Origin: Candidatus Hydrogenedentota bacterium
GTDB taxonomy: Bacteria > Hydrogenedentota > Hydrogenedentia > Hydrogenedentales > SLHB01
DNA: 59,794 nucleotides
Direction of reading: 5' to 3'
Assembly (NCBI GenBank): GCA_020848835.1
Contig: JADLHJ010000014.1
Coordinates: 1-59,794, forward strand
Under the pieces are notes generated by a model. That model did no database searches and was not told where the DNA came from. It saw only the letters and a list, made by a program, of their open reading frames with translations. This document shows, one piece after another, positions 34,277 through 44,384 of this stretch (its first letter is position 1; every line of letters begins with the position of its first letter). Made by a program: the position numbers and the translations under genes.

Positions 34277-35917
34277 TCAGAATGCTATTGTCAGCGATAT
34301 CTCGCGAAGATTTATCGAACCACCAGAATTCGCCGAAAGCGCCTTTGGCGCGACGGACAATACATTCTCGCCTCTCACCAAATCCTGCGGTTTCAGCGCG
34401 AGTTCAAATTCGAGGTAGGGGCCGAGGGTGATGGTGTGCATGCGCGGGTCGCGGCCGTTGGCGGCGGAGCGAATTGTGAGTGCAGGTTCGTCGATGGGTT
34501 TGCCGTTGAGTGTGATTGCAAAGCGTTCGGTACGGAATACGTTTTCAATTTTGAATTTCAATGTTAGCGTGCGAGCGCGTTCGTAATCGTCGTAGCACCG
34601 GAATGTCGTTTTGAATTCCGAGCCCCGTGTTGCGCGATCGATAGACGGACCGACAGGAACGAAATGCCGGTAACCACTACCCTCGCTATATGCAAACAGG
34701 TAGCGTTTGTCTTTATCGCGTAACCTTTCCGGATCGCCGAGTTCGTCGAGTGCCTGCGCGACGGTGGAGAAATCCGATTGCCCCTGCGTGCGCAGATCCG
34801 GCAACGACATTGGGACTTGCGTCGCATCCGAGGGCAACTGCATCGCCAGTTCAAGGAGGCATGGGTAGTTGAACAAGTAGATGCCATCTGCGCCTGCGCC
34901 GTACGCATTCATAGCCGCCGCACGGTATTCCTCTAGATCCAAATAACGGCCGCTTTGCGGCGAGCAGTTGATGTACGCAAATACAGGCGTATTGTTCACC
35001 AACAATTTTTGCCATTGCTCCATCGGCAAATCCATGTTCGCTTGATACGTGCCGACGCTGATGCAATCGAAAAGTTTCTCCGCGTCCCACGCGGCAACGT
35101 CGAGTCCGCTTTCCAAACATAACTCGGGCGTGATCGGCACATTGATGGTGAGTAAATAGTCCGGACGTTTCAGTCGTTTCGCTTGATCCGCGAACGCTTG
35201 TTTGATCCGCTTCACCAACTCCGTAAAGAGCGGTGCTTGCTCTTTCCCTTTGTCCGGCAAGAAGAAATATGGCGAGCGCATCGCGTCGAGTTCGAGGCCA
35301 TCGATATCGGGATACAACTCCATAAACTCGACGACGCGCTGATAGAAATGATCGCGCACGACGTCCGATGCGTAGTTGAGGCAACCACCGTAATAGCCGT
35401 AAACGGAGCCCAGCGCGAGATCCGCGTGCTTCTTCCAGAATTCGCTCACGTCAGGATTGTCCGGCGTGGTGAAGTGGGCGTCGTTCATGCGAAAGCTGGC
35501 GAGGGTGGTTTTGCCGAAGTCGCTCAAGATACGGAAAGTTTCGCCATGAAAACCACCGGCTTCGGACGCGAAGTTATCCAAATTTTTCCAAGCCCGCACC
35601 TTCTTCAGATCGCTGCCCGGACTCATCGCGCTGTAATGCACGCCGACTTTCGAGGGATAAAACGTGGGCCACGACATGTCGCCCACACAGAACGCGACGG
35701 TACTCACGCCGGGTTTACAGTAGCTTTCTAAATAGCGCCGCAGGTCGTCTTTACGAAGGTCATCGCTCAAGTAGAGGAAGATGTGGCCATCGTCGTTGAG
35801 TGCGAGCCTGCCGATGTCTGGTTTTTGCTCTTTCGCACCGGCCCAATACGACAAAGGCAATGCCGCTCCCGCAACGGAAGACCTCAAAAACGAACGGCGC
35901 GATACGGCATTGAGCAT
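34277..35917 (-). CDS. Tat-exported glycoside-hydrolase-like TIM-barrel protein
   Basis: The 546-residue protein has a Tat leader (SRRSFLRSSVAGAALPLSYW, about 5-24). A barrel-like domain follows with YPDIDGLELDAMRSPYFF (about 225), PDYLLTINVPI, FDCISVGTYQ and YGAGADGIYLFNYP, reminiscent of GHL/DUF-type glycosidases. The C-terminal domain is beta-rich. No exact family can be named. ATG 35917 is preferred to 35938 because GGGGA lies 8 bases upstream and the leader then has normal length. Confidence 0.6.
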   Translation of the reverse strand: MLNAVSRRSFLRSSVAGAALPLSYWAGAKEQKPDIGRLALNDDGHIFLYLSDDLRKDDLRRYLESYCKPGVSTVAFCVGDMSWPTFYPSKVGVHYSAMSPGSDLKKVRAWKNLDNFASEAGGFHGETFRILSDFGKTTLASFRMNDAHFTTPDNPDVSEFWKKHADLALGSVYGYYGGCLNYASDVVRDHFYQRVVEFMELYPDIDGLELDAMRSPYFFLPDKGKEQAPLFTELVKRIKQAFADQAKRLKRPDYLLTINVPITPELCLESGLDVAAWDAEKLFDCISVGTYQANMDLPMEQWQKLLVNNTPVFAYINCSPQSGRYLDLEEYRAAAMNAYGAGADGIYLFNYPCLLELAMQLPSDATQVPMSLPDLRTQGQSDFSTVAQALDELGDPERLRDKDKRYLFAYSEGSGYRHFVPVGPSIDRATRGSEFKTTFRCYDDYERARTLTLKFKIENVFRTERFAITLNGKPIDEPALTIRSAANGRDPRMHTITLGPYLEFELALKPQDLVRGENVLSVAPKALSANSGGSINLREISLTIAF

Positions 35918-36036
35918 TGCGACATCCCCGATTATCAATTCGTATTCGTCATAGCACGTGATCGGTCCGCGTCACGAGTGCGATAACGATGACGGCGCAC
36001 GAGCGCAAAACGCAGTATCTGGAATTCAAAGGGCCC

Positions 36037-36462
36037 CTAATCGCAATGGGTATCCTCGTGCAATCGAAGCCTTAAACAGTCCTCTCCGCCCAATGCCCGG
36101 CAGTTCTTCAGGGCCTTACGGCGCGCCTTCTTGCGCGAGGACTGACCAAACGCCGTTGCTGTAGTCCGTCCCCCCAAATCGTAGGCAACCGCAAGAGAAC
36201 TCCATCCGCACTCCGTGGATTCCCCCACGAGTTCGCAGTCCTCGCCACCGTTCTCTAGGCAATGCTGCAAAGCCTTCTCACGCGCCTTGGCTAACTTGCG
36301 CGCGCTACCGAGGCCGACCACCCCAGCCGAATCCATATAGTACGCCGTATCGGCCAGCAAGGGTACGGACATCAATCCCAGCGCCAGTAGTACGCACAAG
36401 CCGTGTACGAGAGCTTTAGCGATCGAACCTTTGGGCGGGCCGGAGAAATCATGGGTAGACAT
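36037..36462 (-). CDS. DUF4189-like small secreted protein
   Basis: The 141-residue protein has an N-terminal membrane/signal segment (about 18-37). The domain contains two similar repeats of Ala/Lys helices and paired cysteines (KALQHCLENGGEDCELV and KALKNCRALGGEDCLRL), the pattern of DUF4189 (A..AL..C......C). Four cysteines could form two disulfides. Function unknown. The start is the ATG at 36462; the frame is open further upstream without support. Confidence 0.6.
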   Translation of the reverse strand: MSTHDFSGPPKGSIAKALVHGLCVLLALGLMSVPLLADTAYYMDSAGVVGLGSARKLAKAREKALQHCLENGGEDCELVGESTECGWSSLAVAYDLGGRTTATAFGQSSRKKARRKALKNCRALGGEDCLRLRLHEDTHCD

Positions 36463-36728
36463 GGATAAACCACCATTCCGCGTTAATTTGCAGCAACCAG
36501 CGTTCCAACGTAACACACGGCCTTTAGTATGTCGAGCGTTCAAGGCCACAACTCACCGGTTTAGTCGCGTACACTCGCAAAGTACTGCGCCATTTGCGTA
36601 TCATCAGATGTGTCGAATGCGCGGTGCATGCGCGTTCTAATCAAAGCAGTAGCCAAACACGATTCACAGCCAGCAAGCCACAACTGCGCGTGCCACGCAA
36701 GAATACGCGTTCAACACATTAGTTACCG

Positions 36729-37955
36729 ATGAGCCTGGACAAAAACACACTCGACAGCCTGAAAATTGACCGCAGCGCGGCGCCGCGGCCCGGTCCCTCG
36801 CTGGGAATCTTCTTTTTACTACTTGTGCTTATCGGCGCGGGGGCGGGCGTTGCCGTATGGTCGATGACGCCGAAGGCGATCGAAGTGCGCACGGCAGTGG
36901 CGAAAGAGGTCACCGTCGGCGATAAAGGCGAGACGACCTTGCTCAATGCCTCCGGTTACGTCACCGCGCGGCGATTGGCAACCGTATCTTCGAAGGTCAC
37001 CGGCAAGGTGATGGAAGTGCGGGTCGAGGAGGGCATGCAGGTCGAGAAAGACCAGGTCCTCGCGGTCATTGATTCGTCAAACGTGGAGAAGAGTCTTGCG
37101 CTTGCGGAGGCGCAACTTAAATCCGCGGGCGAGGCCTTGAACGAAACGAGAGCGAACATCGTGCTGGCGGAGCGCGATCTGAAACGCGCCACCGATCTTA
37201 CGAAGCAGGAAGTGATGACCGAAGCCGATCTCGATCGTGCGGAGGCGAATGCTAAATCGCTGAAGGCGAGGCTCGAACGCCAGCAGGCGGACATCGGCGT
37301 TGCGGAGCAGGAAGTCGCGCTGTGGAAACAACAGCTCGACGATTACACGATCCGCGCACCTTTCAGCGGAATCGTAACGACGAAAAACGCGCAACCGGGG
37401 GAGATTATTTCGTTGATGTCCGCGGGCGGTGCGTTTACGCGCACGGGTATCTGCACAATTGTAGATATGACATCACTCGAGATCGAAGTGGACGTGAGTG
37501 AAAGTTACATCAATCGCGTGCAAGCGGGCCAGCCTGTGCAGGCCACGCTCGATTCCTATCCTGAATGGAAGATCCCCGCGAAAGTGATCGCGATCATTCC
37601 AACGGCAGACCGGCAGAAGGCAACGGTGAAAGTGCGCGTTGGATTCGATCAACTCGATCCGAAAATTCTTCCCGATATGAGTGTGAAGGTTGCATTTCTT
37701 AGCAGCGCAACCGAGGAAACAAAAACCGTGCAGCGGAGCGTTACCGTACCAAAGGACGCGATTCAGGAGCGCGAGGGACGCAAAGTCGTGTGGGTCGTGA
37801 AGGACGGAAAAGTCGAACGCCGCGCGGTGACGGTGAGCTCGGAAACCGGTAACGATGTGACCATTGCGGCGGGCGTTTCCGGCGGTGAAACGGTGGTGAT
37901 GAATCCGCCCGCGACGATTGCGGAAGGCGACAAGATTACGGAGGTGAAAGCGTGA
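36729..37955 (+). CDS. Periplasmic adaptor of a MacAB-like exporter (HlyD/RND family)
   Basis: The 408-residue protein has one N-terminal membrane anchor (about 24-46). A lipoyl/barrel-sandwich half follows (ARRLATVSSKVTGKVMEVRVEEGMQVEKDQVLAVID, about 78-113), then a coiled-coil hairpin (about 118-200), the second lipoyl half (YTIRAPFSGIVTTKNAQPGEII) and a beta-barrel plus proximal domain. Together with the next three genes it forms a tripartite-type ABC exporter or lipoprotein-release-like system. It ends in a GTGA overlap with the ATPase gene. Substrate unknown. Confidence 0.88.
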   Translation: MSLDKNTLDSLKIDRSAAPRPGPSLGIFFLLLVLIGAGAGVAVWSMTPKAIEVRTAVAKEVTVGDKGETTLLNASGYVTARRLATVSSKVTGKVMEVRVEEGMQVEKDQVLAVIDSSNVEKSLALAEAQLKSAGEALNETRANIVLAERDLKRATDLTKQEVMTEADLDRAEANAKSLKARLERQQADIGVAEQEVALWKQQLDDYTIRAPFSGIVTTKNAQPGEIISLMSAGGAFTRTGICTIVDMTSLEIEVDVSESYINRVQAGQPVQATLDSYPEWKIPAKVIAIIPTADRQKATVKVRVGFDQLDPKILPDMSVKVAFLSSATEETKTVQRSVTVPKDAIQEREGRKVVWVVKDGKVERRAVTVSSETGNDVTIAAGVSGGETVVMNPPATIAEGDKITEVKA

Positions 37956-38650
37956 GCACGAATGGCGAGGCGCTGGTGCGCGTGTCGAACGTAGAGAAAT
38001 CGTTCCGGCGCGGCTCGGAAGATATTCACGTGTTGTCGGGGATGAACTTCGAAGTGCCCCAGGGCGACTTCGTCGCATTAATGGGTCCCTCCGGTTCAGG
38101 CAAATCGACGCTTTTGAATTTGATTGGCGGGCTCGATCGGCCCACGACGGGCAGCGTGGTAATCGGCAGCGATCGGATCGATCAGATGTCAGACCGTCAG
38201 CTCGCGGCGTGGCGCGCGCGTCACGTTGGGTTCGTTTTTCAGTTTTATAATCTGATGCCGGTGCTCACTGCCGCGCGCAACGTGGAGTTGCCGTTGTTGC
38301 TCACGCACCTCTCCGGCGCGCAACGCAAGAAACACGTCGAGACGGCGCTTAATGTGGTCGGCCTGTCGCACCGCCTGCATCATTATCCGCGCACGCTCTC
38401 CGGCGGTGAACAGCAGCGCGTGGGCATCGCGCGCGCAATCGCGACCGATCCGACCTTGCTGCTCTGCGACGAACCGACCGGTGACCTCGATCGCAAATCC
38501 GGCGACGAAATTCTCACGCTGTTGCAGGCGCTGAACAAAGATCATGGCAAAACGATCATCATGGTCACACACGATCCGCACGCGTCCGCGCGCGCATCGC
38601 GCACCGTCTACCTCGAGAAAGGCCAACTCTCGACGGAGAAACCCGAATGA
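37952..38650 (+). CDS. ABC transporter ATPase (MacB/LolD type)
   Basis: The 232-residue nucleotide-binding protein has Walker [11 protein letters not shown]-loop VFQFYNLMP, signature [14 protein letters not shown], Walker [13 protein letters not shown] and the H-loop MVTHDPHA. These are the hallmark sequences of the MacB/LolD/FtsE subfamily that drives FtsX-like permeases. GTG start overlaps the adaptor stop, and its own stop overlaps the next gene (ATGA). Confidence 0.94.
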   Translation: MSTNGEALVRVSNVEKSFRRGSEDIHVLSGMNFEVPQGDFVALMGPSGSGKSTLLNLIGGLDRPTTGSVVIGSDRIDQMSDRQLAAWRARHVGFVFQFYNLMPVLTAARNVELPLLLTHLSGAQRKKHVETALNVVGLSHRLHHYPRTLSGGEQQRVGIARAIATDPTLLLCDEPTGDLDRKSGDEILTLLQALNKDHGKTIIMVTHDPHASARASRTVYLEKGQLSTEKPE

Positions 38651-39807
38651 AGTTTATCGGTCTCGTCTGGAGCAATCTGAAGCGCAAAAAACTGCGCACG
38701 TCGTTGACGTTGCTTTCGATCTTTGTTGCGTTTTTTCTTTTCGGATTGCTGAGCACGATCAAGCAATCGTTCACGGCGGGCGTGGCGCTCGCTGGGCAAG
38801 ACCGTTTGATTGTGCGTCACAAGGTATCGCTGATTCTTTCATTACCGGAATCGTATCGCGCGCGCATCGCGCGCATTCCCGGCGTGGATTCGGCTGTGAA
38901 TTTCACGTGGTTTGGCGGTGTGTATAAGGGCGAGGAGAAGAATTTCTTCGCGCAAATGCCCACCGACCCGGAACCGTTCCTGGCCATGTATCCCGAATAC
39001 CTGTTGCCGGAGGAACAAAAGCAGGCCTGGCTGAGCACGCGCACGGGCGCGATCGTAGGCCGGCAACTCGCGAACCGCTTTGGTTTTCAGGTCGGACAGA
39101 AAATACAAATCTACTCACCCATCTGGTTGCGCGAAGGCGACGGCTCGTGGGAATTCGACATCGTCGGTATTTTTGACGGCGCGAAAAAGGGCACCGACAC
39201 TTCGGGCATGTATTTCCGGCACGACTATCTCGAAGAAGGGCGCATGCAAGGCAAAGGCGAAGTGGGGTGGTACGGCGTGCGCGTGAAAGAGCCAGAACGC
39301 GCAGCGGAAATTGCAGCTGCAATTGACGCAGAATTTGCGAACTCGCCGTACGAAACAAAGGCGGAGCCCGAGGGCGCCTTCATCCAGGGCTTCGCGCAAC
39401 AGATCGGCGACATCGGGACCATCATGATCGCAATCGTCAGCGCAGTGTTTTTCACAATTCTCCTCGTCGCCGGAAACACGATGGCGCAGGCGGTCCGCGA
39501 ACGCACGACGGAACTCGGCGTATTGAAAGCGATCGGCTTTACGAACGGACTGGTTCTGGTGCTCGTGTTGATTGAGTCGTGCATCATCGCACTCGTTGGC
39601 GGTTTGCCGGGCATCGCCGCGGCTTGGTGCTACACGACCTTTGTAGGCAGCCCCGATCCCGCAAATTTACCGATCTTCTATTTTCCCGAACGTGATGTTG
39701 TCGTCGGTGTTGTGCTGACGTTTGCGCTAGGCGTGGTCGCAGGGTTGTTTCCCGCGCTTCAGGCGATGCGTTTGCAGGTAGCGGTTGCGCTGCGGAGGGA
39801 AGCGTAA
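38647..39807 (+). CDS. FtsX-like ABC permease 1
   Basis: The 386-residue permease has four predicted helices in MacB topology. The first is at about 18-38 and is followed by a large periplasmic MacB_PCD domain. Three C-terminal helices follow (from about 262: GTIMIAIVSAVFFTILLVAGNTMAQAVRERTTELGVLKAIGF). Starts with ATGA overlap on the ATPase gene and is followed immediately by a second permease, so the transporter is probably a heterodimer. Confidence 0.9.
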   Translation: MKFIGLVWSNLKRKKLRTSLTLLSIFVAFFLFGLLSTIKQSFTAGVALAGQDRLIVRHKVSLILSLPESYRARIARIPGVDSAVNFTWFGGVYKGEEKNFFAQMPTDPEPFLAMYPEYLLPEEQKQAWLSTRTGAIVGRQLANRFGFQVGQKIQIYSPIWLREGDGSWEFDIVGIFDGAKKGTDTSGMYFRHDYLEEGRMQGKGEVGWYGVRVKEPERAAEIAAAIDAEFANSPYETKAEPEGAFIQGFAQQIGDIGTIMIAIVSAVFFTILLVAGNTMAQAVRERTTELGVLKAIGFTNGLVLVLVLIESCIIALVGGLPGIAAAWCYTTFVGSPDPANLPIFYFPERDVVVGVVLTFALGVVAGLFPALQAMRLQVAVALRREA

Positions 39808-39808
39808 A

Positions 39809-40996
39809 ATGAACTGGATCCTTCAAGTCTACGCCATCAGCTTGTTCGCGCTGCGAACGATACCAATGCGGTTCGGGTCTTCACTCGCGACGATCGTAGG
39901 CATTGCGGGCGTAGTGGGTGTGTTTGTCGGCGTGCTGTCAATTGCAGAAGGGTTTCGCGCAGCGATGACGGTTTCGGGCACGGACGACGTCGCAATCGTG
40001 CTGCGCGGCGGCGCCGACAGCGAAATGAGCAGCGGATTGACGCGCGAAGAAACGCGGCTCATCGCCGACGCGCCAGGTATCGTGCGTGGAGAAGACGGCG
40101 CGCTTGCGTCCGCCGAGCTCTTCGTGATGATGAATCTGCCGAAACAGTCCACGGGCACCGATGCAAACGTACCGTTGCGCGGCGTTCAAAAAGCCGCGAT
40201 GGACATTCGCAGCGGATTCAAGATCGTCGAGGGGCGTCCATTTGAACTGGGACGCAACGAAGTTATTGCCGGTATCGGCGCGTCGCGTGCGTTCGCGGGG
40301 CTCGACGTCGGCAGTAGATTGCGCGTGGGCGCGAACGAATGGGAAGTGGTCGGTATTTTCACGGGCGGGGGCGGGTCCGCTGAGTCGGAGATCTGGACCG
40401 ATGCAGCGGTGCTGCAACCGGCCTATAATCGCGGCGACACCTTCCAAACGGTGTTCGCAAAACTGACTTCGCCGGATGCGTTCACCGAATTCAAAGACGC
40501 GCTCACGGCGAACCCGCAATTGAAAGTGAAGCCGATGTTGCAGGGACAATATCTCGCGGATAAATCCACGGTGTTGACGAGCATCATCCGCAGCGTGGGC
40601 GTATTGATCACGACATTGATGGCGCTCGGCGCGTTGTTCGGCGCGTTGAACACGATGTACAGCGCGGTGGCCGCGCGCACGCGCGAGATCGCCACTTTGC
40701 GCGCGTTAGGATTTGGATCGGGACCGATCATCTTGTCTGTGATGTTCGAATCGCTCGTGCTCGCGGTGATCGGCGGAGCGATCGGCGCCTCAGCGGCCTA
40801 TTTCGCGTTCAACGGGTTCGAGGCCTCGACGATCAACTTCCAGACCTTCAGTCAGGTCGCATTCGCGTTCGCCGTCACACCGCAATTGCTGGTGTACGCA
40901 ATCATCTGGGTCGCGATTATCGGCCTGCTCGGCGGTCTCTTCCCGGCCATCCGCGCGGCGCGCCTGCCAATCGCAACGGCGCTGCGGGAGACGTAG
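39809..40996 (+). CDS. FtsX-like ABC permease 2
   Basis: The 395-residue partner of the previous permease, with the same topology: helix at about 20-42, periplasmic domain, and three C-terminal helices including TLMALGALFGALNTMYSAVAARTREIATLRALGF, the FtsX core motif. The ATG at 39809 has GGAGG 9 bases upstream and follows the previous stop by one base. Last gene of the operon; a hairpin follows the stop. Confidence 0.9.
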   Translation: MNWILQVYAISLFALRTIPMRFGSSLATIVGIAGVVGVFVGVLSIAEGFRAAMTVSGTDDVAIVLRGGADSEMSSGLTREETRLIADAPGIVRGEDGALASAELFVMMNLPKQSTGTDANVPLRGVQKAAMDIRSGFKIVEGRPFELGRNEVIAGIGASRAFAGLDVGSRLRVGANEWEVVGIFTGGGGSAESEIWTDAAVLQPAYNRGDTFQTVFAKLTSPDAFTEFKDALTANPQLKVKPMLQGQYLADKSTVLTSIIRSVGVLITTLMALGALFGALNTMYSAVAARTREIATLRALGFGSGPIILSVMFESLVLAVIGGAIGASAAYFAFNGFEASTINFQTFSQVAFAFAVTPQLLVYAIIWVAIIGLLGGLFPAIRAARLPIATALRET

Positions 40997-41010
40997 GCTT
41001 CGGTTCGTAG

Positions 41011-41032
41011 CGCCCGGCTTCCATGCCGGGCG
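41011..41032. terminator. Hairpin between convergent genes (repeat-family copy 2)
   Basis: CGCCCGGC (41011-41018) pairs with GCCGGGCG (41025-41032) across a 6-base loop, between the stop codons of the convergent exporter operon and ABC-2 permease. There is no T-run, so termination is uncertain. It shares the GTAGCGCCCGG edge with the hairpin at 6427-6448. Confidence 0.5.
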
Positions 41033-41035
41033 TGT

Positions 41036-42682
41036 TCACTCCCACCGTCGTCTAATCGGGTCCGCGAAGGGTTCGGCCGCGCGTAGAGCGAGGAAGATGA
41101 AAATTAGGCCGAACATGGTTTGGCTGAAGACGTGGGTGATCCAGTAGGCGCTAAATTGTGCGATAGGCTCTTTGCCGGCGATGCTCACATTCACGATGAA
41201 TCCGAGTACCGGTGATACAAACCCGATTTCGAGCGCAGGGCTACGCATGCCGACTGCGATTAATCCGATGCCGAATCCCGTATACAACAAGATGCATAGT
41301 GCGTAGCTCGCCGCAAAAGCGACCGTTGGTTTTGTGGTTGATGCGCACACATACATGGCCGCACAAGCGCACACGAACATCCATACGAGCAGGCTGATAA
41401 ATCCCGTCGTAAAAATCGCCGCGTCGCGCAGGTCAATCGTCGGAATCACTAACGGCGCGATGGCGAGCGAGGCGAGGCACGGCAACAACACGCCGCCCAT
41501 GCTTCCTAACACACCAATCACCTTGCCAAGAAAAATTCCGCTAGGTCTTCGACCTGTCATTAACAAGAATTCGTAGGTCAAGCGTTCGCGTTCCTGCACC
41601 ACGCTACTTGCCGCCATTCCCGGCACAAGAAACAACGCGAGCATCATCAGCGTCGCAATCCACGTGTCCGCCTTTAGCGTGTTGCCCGCGGCCAATGTCT
41701 GCTTGATTGCAAACGAACTTGCAACGATTAGCGCAATCGTCACGACGACTAATCTCAATTGCCACCGCCACGACATCAGTTCGCCGTGGCGCAGTTCGCG
41801 CACCATGAATGGGTTCAGCCAACCGGGAATTGGCCGGCGCATGCGTCGCGAAAACCGTGCGTGTACGTTTTCAACATGATTGCGTCCCCGCGGCCGGTAG
41901 AGTTTGTAATCCAACGATATCAACACCGCCGCAGCGAGAACTGCGACGCCCGCGATTGCGCCATGCGCGATTGTGAAAGCGAGCAACTGATCGCGCGTCA
42001 CGGCGCCCATCACCGCGCTTTGCACTGCGCGAAATGGCGCGAGTTCCGTGAAAGGCCCCATGCCGAGAATGGAAGGCAGCGGCGCGATAGAAACCGGCAA
42101 TAGCGCAGTTGTCGTGCTCAACAACACAAAGACAATCAAAAAGGTCAGGGTCTGCGCCGCGATCACGCGCTGGCACGCCGCCGAACACGCCAACCCGATA
42201 CTCGCGCTCGACACCGCGACGATGCAGACCGCTGCAACGATCTGGCCGATCACCTTGATATCCACACCGAGCAGGAAGTACGTCGAGGCCATTGCCGGCA
42301 GAATCGAGACCAGGAGAAACGCGAACAATCCCAGGATGCTTACGAGTTTGCCGAACACGATGCTCGCGGAGAAGATTGGTGTGAGCCGTAGCTGATCGTA
42401 GGTGCCGTGTTCGCGTTCGAGCGCAACCCCGCCGCCGCCATACGCCGGCACGATTAGTGCCGCGGCACCGGCAAGCAAAAGAAAGAATACTTCCACCATC
42501 GACCGCGAAGACATACCGATGGACCACGTGGAATACGCCCACCGGCGCACACCCGGAGGCGGCGGGCTCGGCCAGAAGTACACGATGACAACGCATGAGA
42601 TGATCAGGAGCGTGAGCATCCACACGAGTAGACGCCTGCCCCGCATGTGCCGGATCAACTCTTGCCGAATCAGCGCCAGCAT
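41036..42682 (-). CDS. ABC-2-type permease with two homologous halves
   Basis: The 548-residue protein has about 12 predicted membrane helices. The ABC-2 coupling segment appears twice: ALEREHGTYDQLRLTPIF..GKLVSILG (87-118) and VQERERLTYEFLLMTGRR..GKVIGVLG (362-393). This indicates two fused permease units in one chain. No ATPase lies beside it on the minus strand, so its energising subunit is elsewhere or it borrows one. Start ATG 42682 is at the conserved MLALIRQEL. Substrate unknown. Confidence 0.82.
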   Translation of the reverse strand: MLALIRQELIRHMRGRRLLVWMLTLLIISCVVIVYFWPSPPPPGVRRWAYSTWSIGMSSRSMVEVFFLLLAGAAALIVPAYGGGGVALEREHGTYDQLRLTPIFSASIVFGKLVSILGLFAFLLVSILPAMASTYFLLGVDIKVIGQIVAAVCIVAVSSASIGLACSAACQRVIAAQTLTFLIVFVLLSTTTALLPVSIAPLPSILGMGPFTELAPFRAVQSAVMGAVTRDQLLAFTIAHGAIAGVAVLAAAVLISLDYKLYRPRGRNHVENVHARFSRRMRRPIPGWLNPFMVRELRHGELMSWRWQLRLVVVTIALIVASSFAIKQTLAAGNTLKADTWIATLMMLALFLVPGMAASSVVQERERLTYEFLLMTGRRPSGIFLGKVIGVLGSMGGVLLPCLASLAIAPLVIPTIDLRDAAIFTTGFISLLVWMFVCACAAMYVCASTTKPTVAFAASYALCILLYTGFGIGLIAVGMRSPALEIGFVSPVLGFIVNVSIAGKEPIAQFSAYWITHVFSQTMFGLIFIFLALRAAEPFADPIRRRWE

Positions 42683-42842
42683 TGTGCCGCTCCGAACCTT
42701 GCCACCACGCCTCAATATAACATGCGCGCGAAGTGGCGCCTCGCTCGCCTGAGCGCGGCGCGTTTCAAAGCACGGCGGTGCGATTGGTGCTCGATTTCCA
42801 TTACGATGTCGCGGCTGTTTGGGAGATTACGGAAATCATGCA

Positions 42843-44384
42843 ATGAGTGAGGCCGCAGAAGCGCCTGTGCCGTATCGTTTACGGGTCATCGGTTTATTTG
42901 CCGGACCCGTACTCGCTGCCATTGTATTGTTGGCACCGCGCCCCGCCGACCTCACACCCGAAGCGCAGCGCGTCGCGGCGGTTGCCGTGTTGATGGGAAT
43001 TTGGTGGGTCACGGAAGCGATTCCGATTGCCGCGGCATCACTGGTGCCGCTGATCGCGTTTCCGTTGCTCAACGTGATGAAGTCCTCGGACACCGCGCTG
43101 TGCTATGGCGACTCCACGATCTTTCTCTTCGCGGGCGGTTTCTTTATCGCGATGGCGATGCAGCAATGGCGGCTGCACGAACGAATTGCGCTGCACATCA
43201 TTCGTCGCACCGGCACCAACCCGCGGCGGCTGTTGCTCGGGTTTATGATCGCGACGGCATTCATCTCGATGTGGATATCCAACGCGGCCACGACGATGAT
43301 GATGATCCCCATTGCGCTCGCGGTGATTCAGCAGTTCGAGAAAGATCGCGGCGCGGCGTGGGTCGCTCCCTTCGCCACGGCGGTCATGCTCGGCATTGCC
43401 TACGCTTCGAGTATCGGCGGCGTGGCAACCATCGTTGGCACCGCGCCGAATGTATTGTTCCTCGGGCAGATGGCAAAGCTGTTTCCCGATGCGCCCCGCA
43501 TCACTTTTGGACAGTGGGTGCTATTTGGCGTGCCGCTGGCTGTCCTGTTTATACCGGTGACGTGGTGGATCCTTGCGCGCTGGATATACAAGCTCCCCGG
43601 CGGAGCAGACGCGGACGCCGACGGCGCGGCCATGATCGACGCGCGCCTGCGCCAGCTCGGCACACCCAGCCGCGGCGAGAAAATTGTAGGCGTGGTCTTT
43701 TTGCTGACCGCCCTCGCGTGGGTATTCCGTAAAGAGATTCCCATCGGCGATGTCTTGATTCCTGGTTGGTCAGACGTGCTACCGAATCCCGAGGTGGTTG
43801 ATGACAGCACCGTCGCGGTCATGGGTGCACTGGCGCTGTTCGTGATCCCCGTCAGCCTGCGCGAAGGCAAGTTCGCGCTCGAATGGGAATGGGCTCGGCA
43901 AATCCCCTGGGGCATCCTGCTATTGTTCGGCGGCGGACTGGCACTCGCGAAGGGGTTCAACGACACCAAGCTGGTGGATTGGGCGGGCGACCGGCTCGCC
44001 TTTATTAAAGGCACGCACCCACTCGTTATGATCTTTCTCATCTGCGCATCGGTCGTCGCCCTCACCGAATTCATGTCTAACACTGCCCTAACGATGCTGA
44101 TGGTGCCCGTTCTCGCGGTCACTGCGACCTCCGTTCTGGACGTTCATCCATTATTTGTTCTGGTGCCCGCAGTCATGAGTGCGTCGCTCGGATTCATGAT
44201 GCCCGCTGGCACCCCGCCTAACGCGCTGGTCTTCGGTACTGGCTACGTCACGATTCCGCAGATGATGCGAACCGGGTTCATTCTCAATGTCATCGCAGTG
44301 TTCCTGGTGACGCTCTTGGCCTACTTCGTGATTGTGCCCGTCTTTCAGATGGATTTCACGACGATTCCCGAATGGGCGCGTTAA
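42843..44384 (+). CDS. DASS/SLC13 family anion:sodium symporter
   Basis: Inner-membrane transporter for di/tricarboxylates or sulfate. The 513-residue protein has about 12 helices and both DASS SNT motifs: SNAATTMMMIP (about 148) and SNTALTMLMVP (about 415). FMMPAGTPPNALVFGTGY and GGGLALAKGF are also typical. The chosen ATG gives a short hydrophilic N-terminus; a TTG eight codons upstream (42819) is possible. No neighbour suggests a particular substrate. Confidence 0.9.
   Translation: MSEAAEAPVPYRLRVIGLFAGPVLAAIVLLAPRPADLTPEAQRVAAVAVLMGIWWVTEAIPIAAASLVPLIAFPLLNVMKSSDTALCYGDSTIFLFAGGFFIAMAMQQWRLHERIALHIIRRTGTNPRRLLLGFMIATAFISMWISNAATTMMMIPIALAVIQQFEKDRGAAWVAPFATAVMLGIAYASSIGGVATIVGTAPNVLFLGQMAKLFPDAPRITFGQWVLFGVPLAVLFIPVTWWILARWIYKLPGGADADADGAAMIDARLRQLGTPSRGEKIVGVVFLLTALAWVFRKEIPIGDVLIPGWSDVLPNPEVVDDSTVAVMGALALFVIPVSLREGKFALEWEWARQIPWGILLLFGGGLALAKGFNDTKLVDWAGDRLAFIKGTHPLVMIFLICASVVALTEFMSNTALTMLMVPVLAVTATSVLDVHPLFVLVPAVMSASLGFMMPAGTPPNALVFGTGYVTIPQMMRTGFILNVIAVFLVTLLAYFVIVPVFQMDFTTIPEWAR

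Noticed and set aside
42520..42535. Third parS-like palindrome (CCACGTGG core)
   Set aside because: Three mismatches to consensus and inside the ABC-2 permease coding sequence; expected by chance from codon use.
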